Part shown: positions 33,537-42,928 of the stretch, piece after piece | How positions within the stretch are numbered: the stretch's first letter is position 1 | Layout: each line of letters begins with the position of its first letter | NCBI RefSeq assembly: GCF_033283405.1 | Contig: NZ_JAWMQR010000001.1 | Location: forward strand, 620,001 to 684,000 | Reading direction: 5' to 3' | Length of the DNA stretch: 64,000 nucleotides | Source: Halioxenophilus sp033283405 | GTDB lineage: Bacteria > Pseudomonadota > Gammaproteobacteria > Pseudomonadales > Cellvibrionaceae | Made by a program: the position numbers and the translations under genes | Notes under the pieces: model-generated | Databases searched by the model: none | Seen by the model: the letters and a program-made list of their open reading frames with translations, nothing else | Told to the model about the DNA's origin: nothing

Positions 33537-34523
33537 CTATTTAGCGCGCTCCGCCAAGCTCTCCCGCTGTAACACCGATACCCCCAACTTGATATCCTGA
33601 TCAGCCAACTCAGGGTTTTCCAGCCGCTTGAGCAGAGTTTCAAAGGCCGTGGTACCCAGTTGGCTAATAGGTAGTGCGATCGTGGTAAGCGGAGGAAAGA
33701 CCAGATCACTCCAGTCGATATGGTCAAAGCCAATAATTGAAACCTGATCGGGAACAGCGATACCGTGCTCGTGGTAAAGCCTTAACAGACCTATTGCCAA
33801 GGTATCGTTAGCTGCAACCACACAGCTGACATCACTGGCTAGAATCTGCTCGGCTATCTCCTCCGGAATGGTAATGCCGTACTCGACCGGGAAATCCCAG
33901 GCGACATCCACCTTGCCCTGCAGCGCTTCGTAAAGCCCCTGCTTGCGGAGATTGGCCACAGGCGAACGCTCCGGCCCGGACAGAATACCTATGTCTGTGT
34001 GACCATGGCTGAGCACCAGTTGACCCTGTAACTTACCACCGGAGTGAGAATCCGCGTAAACGTTATCAAACCCTGGTATTGGCCGCTCGGTCATCACCAC
34101 CGGGCATGTCAGGTTATGCTTGGTTACCGAGTCGTCATCGATTGGGCACCAGATCAGCCCCTCAATGGCATATTCCAATAGTCGACCAACACCTAGAGCC
34201 TCCTCTTCCGGGGAGTTACGGGCATCAACCAGGAACACAGAGTAACCCTGGCAGCTGGCCGCATCGACCACCGCTTGTGCCATTTCGGGGAAGAAGGGGT
34301 TGCAAAGATCTGGTACAACCAGACCAATTGTGTGGGTTTTGCCAGTGCGAGTGGCCTTTGCCAACCGATTTTCCTGGTATCCCATCTCGCTGGCCAAGGC
34401 GAGAATTTTTGCTTTCATTTCAGGTGATACCGACCCGGTACCATTGAGGACATAGGATACAGTGGCTTTAGAAACACCCGCTCGTTTAGCGATATCCTGT
34501 GTAGTTACCCTCTTCTTTTTCAT
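33537..34523 (-). CDS. LacI family transcriptional regulator
   Basis: The 328-residue protein has the N-terminal LacI helix-turn-helix (TTQDIAKRAGVSKATVSYVL) with hinge SPEMKAKILALASEMGYQEN, and a periplasmic-binding-like effector domain (HTIGLVVPDLCNPFFPEMAQ ... ISIIGFDHIDWSD). It converges with the udk end of the URC operon and is the only specific regulator in the cluster, so it probably represses uptake and breakdown until a nucleoside or intermediate binds. The palindrome at 29447 is the candidate target. Confidence 0.93.
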   Translation of the reverse strand: MKKKRVTTQDIAKRAGVSKATVSYVLNGTGSVSPEMKAKILALASEMGYQENRLAKATRTGKTHTIGLVVPDLCNPFFPEMAQAVVDAASCQGYSVFLVDARNSPEEEALGVGRLLEYAIEGLIWCPIDDDSVTKHNLTCPVVMTERPIPGFDNVYADSHSGGKLQGQLVLSHGHTDIGILSGPERSPVANLRKQGLYEALQGKVDVAWDFPVEYGITIPEEIAEQILASDVSCVVAANDTLAIGLLRLYHEHGIAVPDQVSIIGFDHIDWSDLVFPPLTTIALPISQLGTTAFETLLKRLENPELADQDIKLGVSVLQRESLAERAK

Positions 34524-34678
34524 TCATCTGGCTCTGCTGTAGAAACTTGATCGCATCCGGCACCTTGGGATAGCAGTCGTCGGTTAGCTAATTAACGCTG
34601 CACTGTGGGCCTATCTTCATTATTAAGTTGTTCTTCTCCAACTGGAGCGACTTTATAACTCAAATACCCAGTGACTGG

Positions 34679-36697
34679 CTAGGTTTTCACCCCTTTTCCT
34701 ACCAAGGCAAAGCGCGTTACCGCCCGCCGCAATAACTTCAAAGCGGCTTTGTCTTCAGCGTAAGCGGCCAACTCAAACAGATCGAGAATCTCCTGCAATG
34801 CAGCATGTTGTTTGGGATAGCGTTGCTGAAGGCGCTCAATAAAACTTCTGGCGCTCTCTCCCTGCCTGCGTACCAGCCCTTGCCTCCGGCACTTTTGGCA
34901 AAACTTAACAAACAGCCGCATCTCGGTCGGCAAACGTGTGGGCCTATTGGCCAACCAGATATAGAGGGTAACCAGGCCAAGGATCAGCGCAACGCTGCCG
35001 ACCAGCAGCAGTCCGGCATTCCACCAGGTGATAACACCAAGCAGAGAACTCAACAGGCCCAACTGCTGCTCCTGATCATAATTCAACACCCAGCGCTGCC
35101 AGTTGTAGTTCCAGATATCCAACTGCAAGCGCAGTCGGTTCATCAGGTTGATATGGCGATAGGCCTCTATTGAGAGAGGATTGCTCACCGAGCGCGCAAA
35201 CACCGCTTGAATACCCGATTCCACCCGCTCTGGTGCTACCGCTGCGGTAGGGTCGACCCGTGTCCACCCTTTTTCCGGCAACCAGACCTCCGCCCAGGCG
35301 TGGGCATCCGACTGGCTTACCTGCATAAAATTTTCGATCCACTCCCCACCCTGATAACCGGCAACCACCCGTGCGGGCACCCCGGCGGCGCGCATAAAAA
35401 AGACAAAAGCGCTGGCGTAGTGTTCACAAAAGCCCTGCTTGGTACGCCATAAAAAATCGTCAACACTGTTTACCCCCAGAGGCGGTGGCTCCAGGGTATA
35501 GGTGAAATCACTGCTGACCATGGTCAGAAAACGCTGAATCAACGCTTCGCTATCCACCGAGCTCTGTGCCCACTCCTGTGCGGTTTTGCGGGTTGTGGGG
35601 TTTACATCAACGGGCAGCTGCAGATTGCTCGACTCAGCCCAGGAGGAGAGCTCCTCACGATCGAGCGTGTAGTTCAGGCTTGAACGAACCTCGTACTTCA
35701 ATCGTTGTGAGACCACCCCCTCTTTCACCAGGGTAAAATCACGGGTAACGCCCGTACCGCTCTCATCGACTTCCGCCAATGGCAGGGCAAATAACCAAGG
35801 CTGATGGGTTGGTTCAAGGATGATTTCGTACTCTATCGGCGCGGACAAGGCCTCGCCTTGCTGTCGCCAGCTTTGGTGAGGTTGACGACTCGAACCATCA
35901 ACCCACTCCACCAGAGTACCCTCCGGATAACTGCCCCAACGACTGGGTGACCAGGTACGGCCATCGAAATAGGACATAACAATGCCCCGCCAGTAGAGGT
36001 CGCGGTTACTCGGCACGGCACCGCGAAAACTGACGGTAAAGGCTCTACCACCATCCTGGGTGAGTTTGGAAATATCACCTGGTGACATACTGCCACTGAC
36101 ACCGGTGGTCGCAGCGTTTTGCGGTAACGGCACCGACCAAAGTGATCCCAGGCGTGGGAACACCAGGAACAGAACCACCATAACCGGTATGCACTGCAGC
36201 GTCAGTTTGATGGCCAGTGGCAAGGTGGGTATGGGCCGGCTGTTCTGCCCCTGGTTAAGAGAAATCAACGTGGCAACCAAGAGTACAAAGCAGAGCAACG
36301 AGTAGATAAAGTCGACGATAGTCTGGCTAAACAGAAATTGCGTGGCCGTGGTAAAAAAGCCCAATAAAACCACGGTCATGGCATCTCGGAAGCGGTGCAT
36401 CTCCAACAGTTTTAACATTTTGGAGAGAATCAACAGCCCCACCATCGGTTCCAGGCCGAGTAGCGTGCCATATTGCCAGCGCAAGCCAACCACTGATATC
36501 AACGCCAGCAGCAGTTTTATCCAGCGACCGGGTGTGTACCACAGGCCGCGATGCAGCTGCACCCGCCAGATTAAGATGCCGATGATTGCCGCTATCTCCC
36601 AAATGGGCAGATGCCGGCAATGGGGAACGATTACCGCCACTAACGCCAATAGCATCCAGGCGAGGGAGGCGCGTGGCAGCGCTAACGCCGGGCTCAC
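34679..36697 (-). CDS. tgpA: TgpA-type membrane transglutaminase (DUF3488, transglutaminase, DUF4129)
   Basis: The 672-residue protein has about six N-terminal membrane segments (residues 10-180, DUF3488), a periplasmic transglutaminase-like domain and one more TM near 555-577, followed by a cytoplasmic DUF4129-like tail. The triad is C424 in KQGFCEHYASAF, H467 in SDAHAWAEVWLP and D482 in TRVDPTAAVAPE. The Pseudomonas TgpA homologue is essential, but its substrate is not known. Its start overlaps the DUF58 stop by 4 bases and the MoxR-DUF58-TgpA order is the conserved one. Confidence 0.9.
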   Translation of the reverse strand: MSPALALPRASLAWMLLALVAVIVPHCRHLPIWEIAAIIGILIWRVQLHRGLWYTPGRWIKLLLALISVVGLRWQYGTLLGLEPMVGLLILSKMLKLLEMHRFRDAMTVVLLGFFTTATQFLFSQTIVDFIYSLLCFVLLVATLISLNQGQNSRPIPTLPLAIKLTLQCIPVMVVLFLVFPRLGSLWSVPLPQNAATTGVSGSMSPGDISKLTQDGGRAFTVSFRGAVPSNRDLYWRGIVMSYFDGRTWSPSRWGSYPEGTLVEWVDGSSRQPHQSWRQQGEALSAPIEYEIILEPTHQPWLFALPLAEVDESGTGVTRDFTLVKEGVVSQRLKYEVRSSLNYTLDREELSSWAESSNLQLPVDVNPTTRKTAQEWAQSSVDSEALIQRFLTMVSSDFTYTLEPPPLGVNSVDDFLWRTKQGFCEHYASAFVFFMRAAGVPARVVAGYQGGEWIENFMQVSQSDAHAWAEVWLPEKGWTRVDPTAAVAPERVESGIQAVFARSVSNPLSIEAYRHINLMNRLRLQLDIWNYNWQRWVLNYDQEQQLGLLSSLLGVITWWNAGLLLVGSVALILGLVTLYIWLANRPTRLPTEMRLFVKFCQKCRRQGLVRRQGESARSFIERLQQRYPKQHAALQEILDLFELAAYAEDKAALKLLRRAVTRFALVGKGVKT

Positions 36698-37692
36698 GGC
36701 TGCCCCCCTCCCGCAACGGAAGTGGTTGGTGGTTCAAACAGCGCCAGTGCCTTTAGAATGCTTTGCAGATGATTTTTACCACGGTTGGGAGGCAACTCTA
36801 ATCCGGGCAGCTTTAAACCATATTCATCTCTCAATTTTTCCGCCTCCAGCGCAAGATACGCCAGTCGTGACAATCGTGCTTCACGGTCGAGGCCAGGCAG
36901 TAAGCTCCAATCCAACCAAATTCGGGTATCGAGATGGGCACTGTAGTTTTTGGTGTGTAACCCCCTGCCCTGTGCATAGTGTTTCCAGGCAACGTGTTTA
37001 AGCGAGTCACCCGCCTGGTAACTGCGCAGGCTGTAAAAATCTTCGCCGCCGCTTACTGGCTGCAGCTGTCCCTGCTGATGATCGGAGGCTGAATGAGGCA
37101 ATGGCTTACAGGTAATTGGTTTAGGGTAGGTTAATATCAAAACATCCAAATCGATATGACTCCAGCAACGCCACAGGCCAACCGGAAAGGTGGTCTCCAA
37201 TGTGACTCTGGGTGGTCTATACCAACCACGCTGTTTGGCGGGCACATACAGAGTGATTAATTGCGGCTCGTCGCGCGGTAGTTGCAGTCGAATGCGATTA
37301 CCTTCCGACCAATAGGCATCAATAGCAAAGCGATTGACGCCGCCGGGAGTAAATTGCAATTGCACTTCAGACATCTCGCCGGCAAAAACCGGTTTTGCCT
37401 GGAGGTATTTAATTTCTAAACGGAAAAGGTTGTTAAAGGTGTGAACAATGGCAACCAGAAAAAGTGCCGCTAAAAAATAGGCGAGCGCGAGTGCCAGGTT
37501 GTTTTCGTAGTTGGTACCCAGCAGCCAAATTAGAGAAGCCGCGAACATATAGCCCCAACCATTGGCGGTCGGCAGTATAAACAGCTGCTTCTGGCCGAGT
37601 TTTACGCTCTGCCGGCGCGGTATTGCCCGTTCTAAAAATCGCTGAAAACGCCGCTCAACCCAGCGCCGGGGTTTAGCCAATAACTTCCACAT
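36694..37692 (-). CDS. DUF58 domain protein
   Basis: I choose the ATG at 37692 (MWKLLAKPRRWVERRFQ, 332 residues), which overlaps the MoxR stop by 20 bases; a longer frame from 37746 would overlap it by 74. Two membrane segments follow (about residues 45-85, ANGWGYMFAASLIWLLG and NLALALAYFLAALFLVAI). The DUF58 motif is GGEDFYSLRSYQAGDSLKHV with AWKHYAQGRGLHTKNY near residues 210-240, then a vWA-like strand TRIWLDWSLLPG. It works with MoxR and TgpA, probably in envelope maturation or stress, though the role is not established. Confidence 0.87.
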   Translation of the reverse strand: MWKLLAKPRRWVERRFQRFLERAIPRRQSVKLGQKQLFILPTANGWGYMFAASLIWLLGTNYENNLALALAYFLAALFLVAIVHTFNNLFRLEIKYLQAKPVFAGEMSEVQLQFTPGGVNRFAIDAYWSEGNRIRLQLPRDEPQLITLYVPAKQRGWYRPPRVTLETTFPVGLWRCWSHIDLDVLILTYPKPITCKPLPHSASDHQQGQLQPVSGGEDFYSLRSYQAGDSLKHVAWKHYAQGRGLHTKNYSAHLDTRIWLDWSLLPGLDREARLSRLAYLALEAEKLRDEYGLKLPGLELPPNRGKNHLQSILKALALFEPPTTSVAGGGQP

Positions 37693-38593
37693 TTTCCAAG
37701 GCCCGTTCCACCAATGCCAAACCGCTTTGGCCGGTGTAATCGGCAAAATCTCGCACTCTGTGGCCCACTACCGCGGGTAGCAGCGTTTGAATATCTTCTG
37801 GTACCAGATGGCTGCGGCCGTGCATTAGCGCCCAGGTACGTGCGCAGCGCATCAGCGATAAGGCTCCGCGGGTGGAGATGCCAAAAGCAAATTCGGCAGA
37901 GGTACGGGTGTATTGAATCAACCGTTGCACATAATCCAGAAGCGCCGGCGAGGCCTGCACCTTGTTGGCGGCCTCAACAATAGCGGCCAACTGTTGCGGC
38001 TTTATCCGACAGCGCAAACTATCAAGTTTTGCCCGCGGATCAACACCGGCCAACAGTTGTCGCTCAACACCTGGGTCGGGGTAGCCCAGGCAAATACGCA
38101 TTAAAAAGCGGTCAAGCTGAGATTCCGGCAGTGGAAAGGTGCCGTCTTGCGACGAGGGGTTTTGAGTGGCGATAACAAAAAAGGGCTGGGGCAGAATTCG
38201 CGTTTCACCATCAATGGTGACCTGCCGCTCCTCCATCGCTTCTAACAGCGCGCTCTGCGTTTTGGGCGAGGTGCGGTTGATCTCATCGGCCAACAACAGC
38301 TGGGTAAAAATGGGGCCCGGGTGAAATTCAAAGCGGGTATTTTGCTGATCGAAAACGGAGACACCAATAATATCGGCCGGTAGCAGATCGCTGGTGAATT
38401 GTACCCGGGCATATTGTAGGCCGAGCACGCGCGCCAAGCTCTGCGCGAGTGTGGTTTTACCCATCCCCGGTTGGTCTTCTATGAGCAAATGGCCTTGGCT
38501 GAAAAGACAGGCCAAGGCCATTTTGACTTGCAACTCTTTGCCAAGAACTACTTTACTGACCTCGGCGACTAACGATGATACCAGGGGTTCCAT
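37673..38593 (-). CDS. MoxR family AAA+ ATPase
   Basis: The 306-residue protein has Walker A in EDQPGMGKTTLAQSLA, Walker B in LLADEINRTSPKTQSALLEAMEERQVT, sensor 1 in VIATQNPSSQDGTFPLPESQLDRF and the C-terminal lid with STRGALSLMRCARTWALMHG. MoxR proteins are chaperone-like and act with vWA-domain partners, here the DUF58 protein encoded next. The gene leads the moxR-DUF58-tgpA operon. No strong promoter was sought; 174 bases separate it from metZ. Confidence 0.93.
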   Translation of the reverse strand: MEPLVSSLVAEVSKVVLGKELQVKMALACLFSQGHLLIEDQPGMGKTTLAQSLARVLGLQYARVQFTSDLLPADIIGVSVFDQQNTRFEFHPGPIFTQLLLADEINRTSPKTQSALLEAMEERQVTIDGETRILPQPFFVIATQNPSSQDGTFPLPESQLDRFLMRICLGYPDPGVERQLLAGVDPRAKLDSLRCRIKPQQLAAIVEAANKVQASPALLDYVQRLIQYTRTSAEFAFGISTRGALSLMRCARTWALMHGRSHLVPEDIQTLLPAVVGHRVRDFADYTGQSGLALVERALENVEVIG

Positions 38594-38767
38594 TTACCCT
38601 ATGCCTTACTCTGTTGAAGGTTGGGCACACTACCAACGTACGGCTCAGCTGACGCGCAGCCCTGCGAACGAGAGTTCTATATGCCAAATGTTTTTATAGT
38701 AAAGCATCAAATGGGCAAATTAGCCTAACAACGGTAGCTAGCAGCAGCAAAAGCTGTGCAGCAGTTC

Positions 38768-39979
38768 CTATTGCAGAACTGCGGCTATGCCCCGCTCCAG
38801 GTCGGCGATCAGATCGCCACTGTCTTCGAGGCCAACAGCAATACGGATCAAGCTTTCGGTAATGCCCGCATCGGCCTTCTCCTGGTCGCTAAGACGACCA
38901 TGGGTGGTGGTGGCAGGATGGACAATCGTGGTTTTGGCATCACCCAGATTCGCCGTCAGCGACATCAGGCGGGTGGCATCAATAAAACGCCAAGCCTCCT
39001 CGCGCCCACCAGCAACCCGAAAAGAGAGCACACCACCAAAGGCGCGCTGCTGCTTGGCTGCCAAACTGTGGCCCGGGTGTTCCGGCAAACCGGCATAGAA
39101 GACTTTTTCGATGGCTGCGCTGGGCTTCTGGCTCTGTTCGACGAGCCAGGTGGCGAGTGTAAGCGCATTGGCAGAGTGGGCATCCATTCTCAACTTGAGC
39201 GTCTCCAGCCCCTTGAGGAATACCCAGGCGTTAAAAGGGCTCATGGTCGGCCCACAGGTACGAATAAAGCCCAGCACTTCGTCCATATCGGCTTGGTTAC
39301 CGACAACCGCACCGCCCACACAGCGGCCCTGCCCATCCAGGTATTTGGTGGCGGAGTGGACGACGATATCGGCCCCCAGCGCCAACGGCCGCTGCAGCGC
39401 TGGCGTACAGAAACAGTTATCCACCACCAATCGGCACTGGTGCTGTCTGGCCAGGCTGCTTAAGGCCGCCAGGTCGACCACATCGCACAGGGGGTTGGAT
39501 GGGGTTTCGACAAACAACAGTTTTGTTTGCGGCGTAACGGCCGCTTGCCACTGGCTTATATCCAGCGGGTTAACAAAGGTGGTGGTTACACCAAATTTGG
39601 CCATGAATTTGGTAAACAGCACTGAGGTGGTACCAAACACACTGCGGGAGCAGATCACATGATCACCAGCGGCCAAAAGCGCCATACAGGTACTGAGAAT
39701 AGCCGCCATACCCGACGACGTGGCAACTGCGGCCTCGGCCCCTTCCATTGCCGCCAGGCGGTCCTGAAAGGTACGTACCGTGGGGTTGGTGTAACGAGAG
39801 TAAACATTACCGGGCGCTGCACCGGAGAAGCGATCTGCGGCGGCCTGGGCCGATTCAAACACATAGCTGCTGGTCGTGAAGATCGGCTCGCTGTGTTCGC
39901 CCTCAAGGGTACGCACCTGGCCGGCTCGAATCGCCAGGGTCGCCACATCGGCATTGGTTAAAAAGTCATCATCTATCAT
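38768..39979 (-). CDS. metZ: O-succinylhomoserine sulfhydrylase
   Basis: The 403-residue PLP enzyme of the Cys/Met metabolism family has the Schiff-base lysine in HSATKYLDGQGRCVGGAVVG, the N-terminal TLAIRAGQVRTLEGEHSEPI with FTTSSYVFESA, YSRYTNPT, SSGMAAI and the C-terminal SLGDAKTTIVHPATTTH variant (here TANLGDAKTTIVHPATTTHG). Its position next to purF, as in Pseudomonas, marks it as MetZ, which makes homocysteine directly from O-succinylhomoserine and sulfide. It ends the housekeeping block, 23 bases after the purF stop. Confidence 0.93.
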   Translation of the reverse strand: MIDDDFLTNADVATLAIRAGQVRTLEGEHSEPIFTTSSYVFESAQAAADRFSGAAPGNVYSRYTNPTVRTFQDRLAAMEGAEAAVATSSGMAAILSTCMALLAAGDHVICSRSVFGTTSVLFTKFMAKFGVTTTFVNPLDISQWQAAVTPQTKLLFVETPSNPLCDVVDLAALSSLARQHQCRLVVDNCFCTPALQRPLALGADIVVHSATKYLDGQGRCVGGAVVGNQADMDEVLGFIRTCGPTMSPFNAWVFLKGLETLKLRMDAHSANALTLATWLVEQSQKPSAAIEKVFYAGLPEHPGHSLAAKQQRAFGGVLSFRVAGGREEAWRFIDATRLMSLTANLGDAKTTIVHPATTTHGRLSDQEKADAGITESLIRIAVGLEDSGDLIADLERGIAAVLQ

Positions 39980-40002
39980 GATTGTTCTAACTTGGGCTCC
40001 AC

Positions 40003-41538
40003 TTAGGCGTAGTGACTGGCATCACTTTCGTTGTGTATGCCTATTAGCGCTTCTTCATCGCTGGAGATAAGGTTCATCGCTTTGCTGTGATCATTGCGGG
40101 CGGCATCGAGGTTATCGAGATACTGCTGGTCGACGTCGCCGGTCACATACTCACCGGTAAATACAGCGGCTTCGTACTGTTCAATGTCGGGGTTGCCATC
40201 CATAGAAGCGGCAATCAGGTCGTCGATGTCCTGATAGATAAGCCAATCGGCGCCAATCTCCTGGCAGATCTCCGCTTCCGTACGGCCATGGGCAATCAGC
40301 TCATTGGCGCTCGGCATATCGATACCGTATACGTTAGGGTACTTAACCGCCGGCGAAGCGGAGGCAAAATAGACTTTATTAGCGCCGGCATCTCTGGCCA
40401 TCTGGATGATCTGCTGGCAAGTGGTACCGCGCACAATGGAGTCGTCCACCAACAGCACATTTTTACCCTTGAACTCCAACTCAATAGCATTCAGCTTTTG
40501 GCGTACAGACTTTTTGCGCTGTTGCTGCCCGGGCATGATGAAGGTCCGGCCGATGTAACGGTTCTTAACCAGACCTTCCCGGAATTTAACGCCTAGATTT
40601 TGTGCCACCATCTGGCCGGCGACCCTTGAGGAGTCGGGAATGGGAATCACCACATGAATGTCGTGATCGGGCCGTTCGCGCACAATTTTAGCGGCCAGAC
40701 GCTCACCTTGGCGCAGGCGTGCTTTATAAACCGAGACGCCATCCATAATGGAGTCCGGCCGAGCAAAATAGACGTGTTCAAAGATGCAGGGGCGCAGTTT
40801 GGTCTGTTCGGCGCACTGTTTGGCAAACAATTCGCCATCGCTGGTGATAAAGAGCGCTTCGCCCGGTGCCACATCGCGCACCAACTGGTAGCCGTTAACG
40901 TTAAAAGCAACGCTCTCGGAGGCGACCATATGGGCAGTACCCTTGTCCGTACTTAACTGGCCATAAACCAGCGGTCGAATACCGTTGGGATCACGAAAAG
41001 CCACCAGACCATAGTTGGCGATCAAGGCCACCACAGCGTAGCCACCTTTAACCCGCTTATGGACGCTGGCCACCGCGGAGAAGATATCCTCAGCCGTCGG
41101 CACCAATTTACCCAACTTTTGCAGTTCGTGAGCAAAGACGTTGAGCAACACCTCAGTATCGGAGTCAGTATTAACGTGGCGCAGGTCGGTTTTATAGAGC
41201 ATCTCGGCGACAGCGGCGGTATTGGTCAAGTTGCCGTTATGCGCCAGGCCGATGCCGTAGGGTGAGTTAACATAAAATGGCTGCGCCAGTGCCGGGCCGG
41301 AACTGCCCGCGGTTGGATAGCGAACGTGACCTATACCGAAATTACCCACCAGACGCTGCATGTGACGCGAGCGAAAAACATCGCGTACCAGGCCATTGGC
41401 TTTTTGTTGGGCGATACGGCCGTTATGACAGGTCATGATGCCTGCCGCATCCTGGCCCCTGTGTTGCAGCATCGTGAGAGCGTCGTACAGCTCTAAATTG
41501 ACATCAGAATGCCCTACGATTCCGACTACTCCACACAT
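40003..41538 (-). CDS. purF: Amidophosphoribosyltransferase
   Basis: The 511-residue enzyme catalyses the first step of purine synthesis. After Met removal Cys2 of MCGVVGIVGHSDVN is the glutaminase nucleophile. The PRPP loop is VLLVDDSIVRGTTCQQIIQM near residue 365. Other class II amidotransferase parts are HRGQDAAGI and GNFGIGHVRYPTAG. It lies in the classic cvpA-purF order, 63 bases after cvpA. Confidence 0.96.
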   Translation of the reverse strand: MCGVVGIVGHSDVNLELYDALTMLQHRGQDAAGIMTCHNGRIAQQKANGLVRDVFRSRHMQRLVGNFGIGHVRYPTAGSSGPALAQPFYVNSPYGIGLAHNGNLTNTAAVAEMLYKTDLRHVNTDSDTEVLLNVFAHELQKLGKLVPTAEDIFSAVASVHKRVKGGYAVVALIANYGLVAFRDPNGIRPLVYGQLSTDKGTAHMVASESVAFNVNGYQLVRDVAPGEALFITSDGELFAKQCAEQTKLRPCIFEHVYFARPDSIMDGVSVYKARLRQGERLAAKIVRERPDHDIHVVIPIPDSSRVAGQMVAQNLGVKFREGLVKNRYIGRTFIMPGQQQRKKSVRQKLNAIELEFKGKNVLLVDDSIVRGTTCQQIIQMARDAGANKVYFASASPAVKYPNVYGIDMPSANELIAHGRTEAEICQEIGADWLIYQDIDDLIAASMDGNPDIEQYEAAVFTGEYVTGDVDQQYLDNLDAARNDHSKAMNLISSDEEALIGIHNESDASHYA

Positions 41539-41601
41539 ACTTTAGCCTCTTCAAATAGCTTACGGCCGGCCTGTTTGGTGGTTGGGCAGAAGAACCAGAA
41601 A

Positions 41602-42105
41602 TCAGCCATGACCAAACCAGATTCCAAACAAGGATTGCACTTCTTTAACAACAACGTTAGCGGCAGACTCGAGCTTCAGGAATTGAGGTATTAATACCGA
41701 TTCCCGCCACCAGGTGTCCTGATTAATGGGCAGCACATGTGGCACCAGTAACACCAGCGCCAGCACCACCAGCACCCCGCGCGCCAAACCAAACAGAAAA
41801 CCGAGGAACCGGTCGGTACCAGTAAGCCCGGTGATGGCCACCAAATGCGCCAAGAGATGATTAACCACACCACCAATCAGCAATGTCATAACAAACAAGA
41901 TAGCGAAAGCGACGGCAACTCGCAGCGAAGGTGTGGTTATAAAATCGACCAGGAGCGATGCCATTGGCTCGCGAAAGGTCAGGCTGATAACGATAGCCAG
42001 CAGCCAAACCGCCAGTGACAACGCCTCTTTAATGAAACCGCGCCACAAACTAATTAGTCCGGACAGCAGTAAGATAGCCAGAATCGATATATCAGCCCAG
42101 TTCAT
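41602..42105 (-). CDS. cvpA: CvpA family membrane protein
   Basis: The 167-residue protein has four hydrophobic segments (about 5-22, 27-48, 63-87 and 100-125) and starts MNWADISILAILLLSGLISL, as in CvpA, with RGFIKEALSL next. In E. coli it is needed for colicin V production and for envelope stress tolerance. It always precedes purF. Its own function is otherwise unknown. Confidence 0.92.
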   Translation of the reverse strand: MNWADISILAILLLSGLISLWRGFIKEALSLAVWLLAIVISLTFREPMASLLVDFITTPSLRVAVAFAILFVMTLLIGGVVNHLLAHLVAITGLTGTDRFLGFLFGLARGVLVVLALVLLVPHVLPINQDTWWRESVLIPQFLKLESAANVVVKEVQSLFGIWFGHG

Positions 42106-42229
42106 TTACATTCTTTGGTGTTCTGGCGTCTCAAAAACTTCAGTGTTCACTTGCGTGAGTTCTAAACTGGTGCGAATTCTAACAGTTGAAGGAAACTCCG
42201 TGCCAGCGGCATTTCCGATTTTCTCTCGC

Positions 42230-42871
42230 TTAGGGCGATAACTTTAGAACCAGCGTATTGGCGTTTAATGCTTTATCCAACTTCTTTTTGATACTTTCGG
42301 CGTCTTCCCGTTCAATGCTGGGACCAACATAAACCCGATAGATCGCCTGCCCCTGGTAGCTGGCCTCACGGCTATAGGCGCGAAAATCCTGGCTAAGTAA
42401 CTTGGTTACCATGGCATTGGCCCGCTCCTGATCCTTAAAACTGGCCACCTGCACTACCCAGGAGATTGGCAAGCCCTGGTCACTCAATACGGCGTTGTTA
42501 TCTGCTACTGGCCTTTTAGCTGTGATTACTGTTGGGCTTGGGCTACTGGCTGTAGAGCTGCTCGGTGCAGGGCTGTTGGCTGCAGGACTGCTGGTCGTGG
42601 AGCTACTTGTTGGTGGCGGTGGCGTCACGCTAGTGGGCTCAGGTTCACTCTCCGCCAGAAACACCTGGTCTTGGGTGGGCGGTTCGGCAATATCCACGGG
42701 CGGCTGAGGCTTCTCGTGTGGGTAGAGGGTAAACTCCGGCATCGGTGGGATCTGGGTGTTGGTATCCACCAGTTGATCCTCTTTGCGCTGGAGCAGACTC
42801 GGTAGAAAAATCACCCCGATAGCGGTCAATACACAAGCCCCGATGATTCGCTGCTTAACACCACTATCCAT
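42230..42871 (-). CDS. SPOR domain protein (DedD-like)
   Basis: The 213-residue protein has one membrane segment (RIIGACVLTAIGVIFLPSLL, residues 8-27), a Pro/Ser/Thr-rich periplasmic linker (about 65-135, with SSSTTSSPAANSPAPSSSTA) and a C-terminal SPOR domain (about 140-213, WVVQVASFKDQERANAMVTK). SPOR binds denuded glycan at the division site. The place between folC and cvpA matches dedD. The linker's serine runs may be polymorphic. Confidence 0.9.
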   Translation of the reverse strand: MDSGVKQRIIGACVLTAIGVIFLPSLLQRKEDQLVDTNTQIPPMPEFTLYPHEKPQPPVDIAEPPTQDQVFLAESEPEPTSVTPPPPTSSSTTSSPAANSPAPSSSTASSPSPTVITAKRPVADNNAVLSDQGLPISWVVQVASFKDQERANAMVTKLLSQDFRAYSREASYQGQAIYRVYVGPSIEREDAESIKKKLDKALNANTLVLKLSP

Positions 42872-42928
42872 GGCGGCACCTCCGGGGGCTGAAATTCCTC
42901 TTTGTAACTGAACGTCGTCCGACCATTA

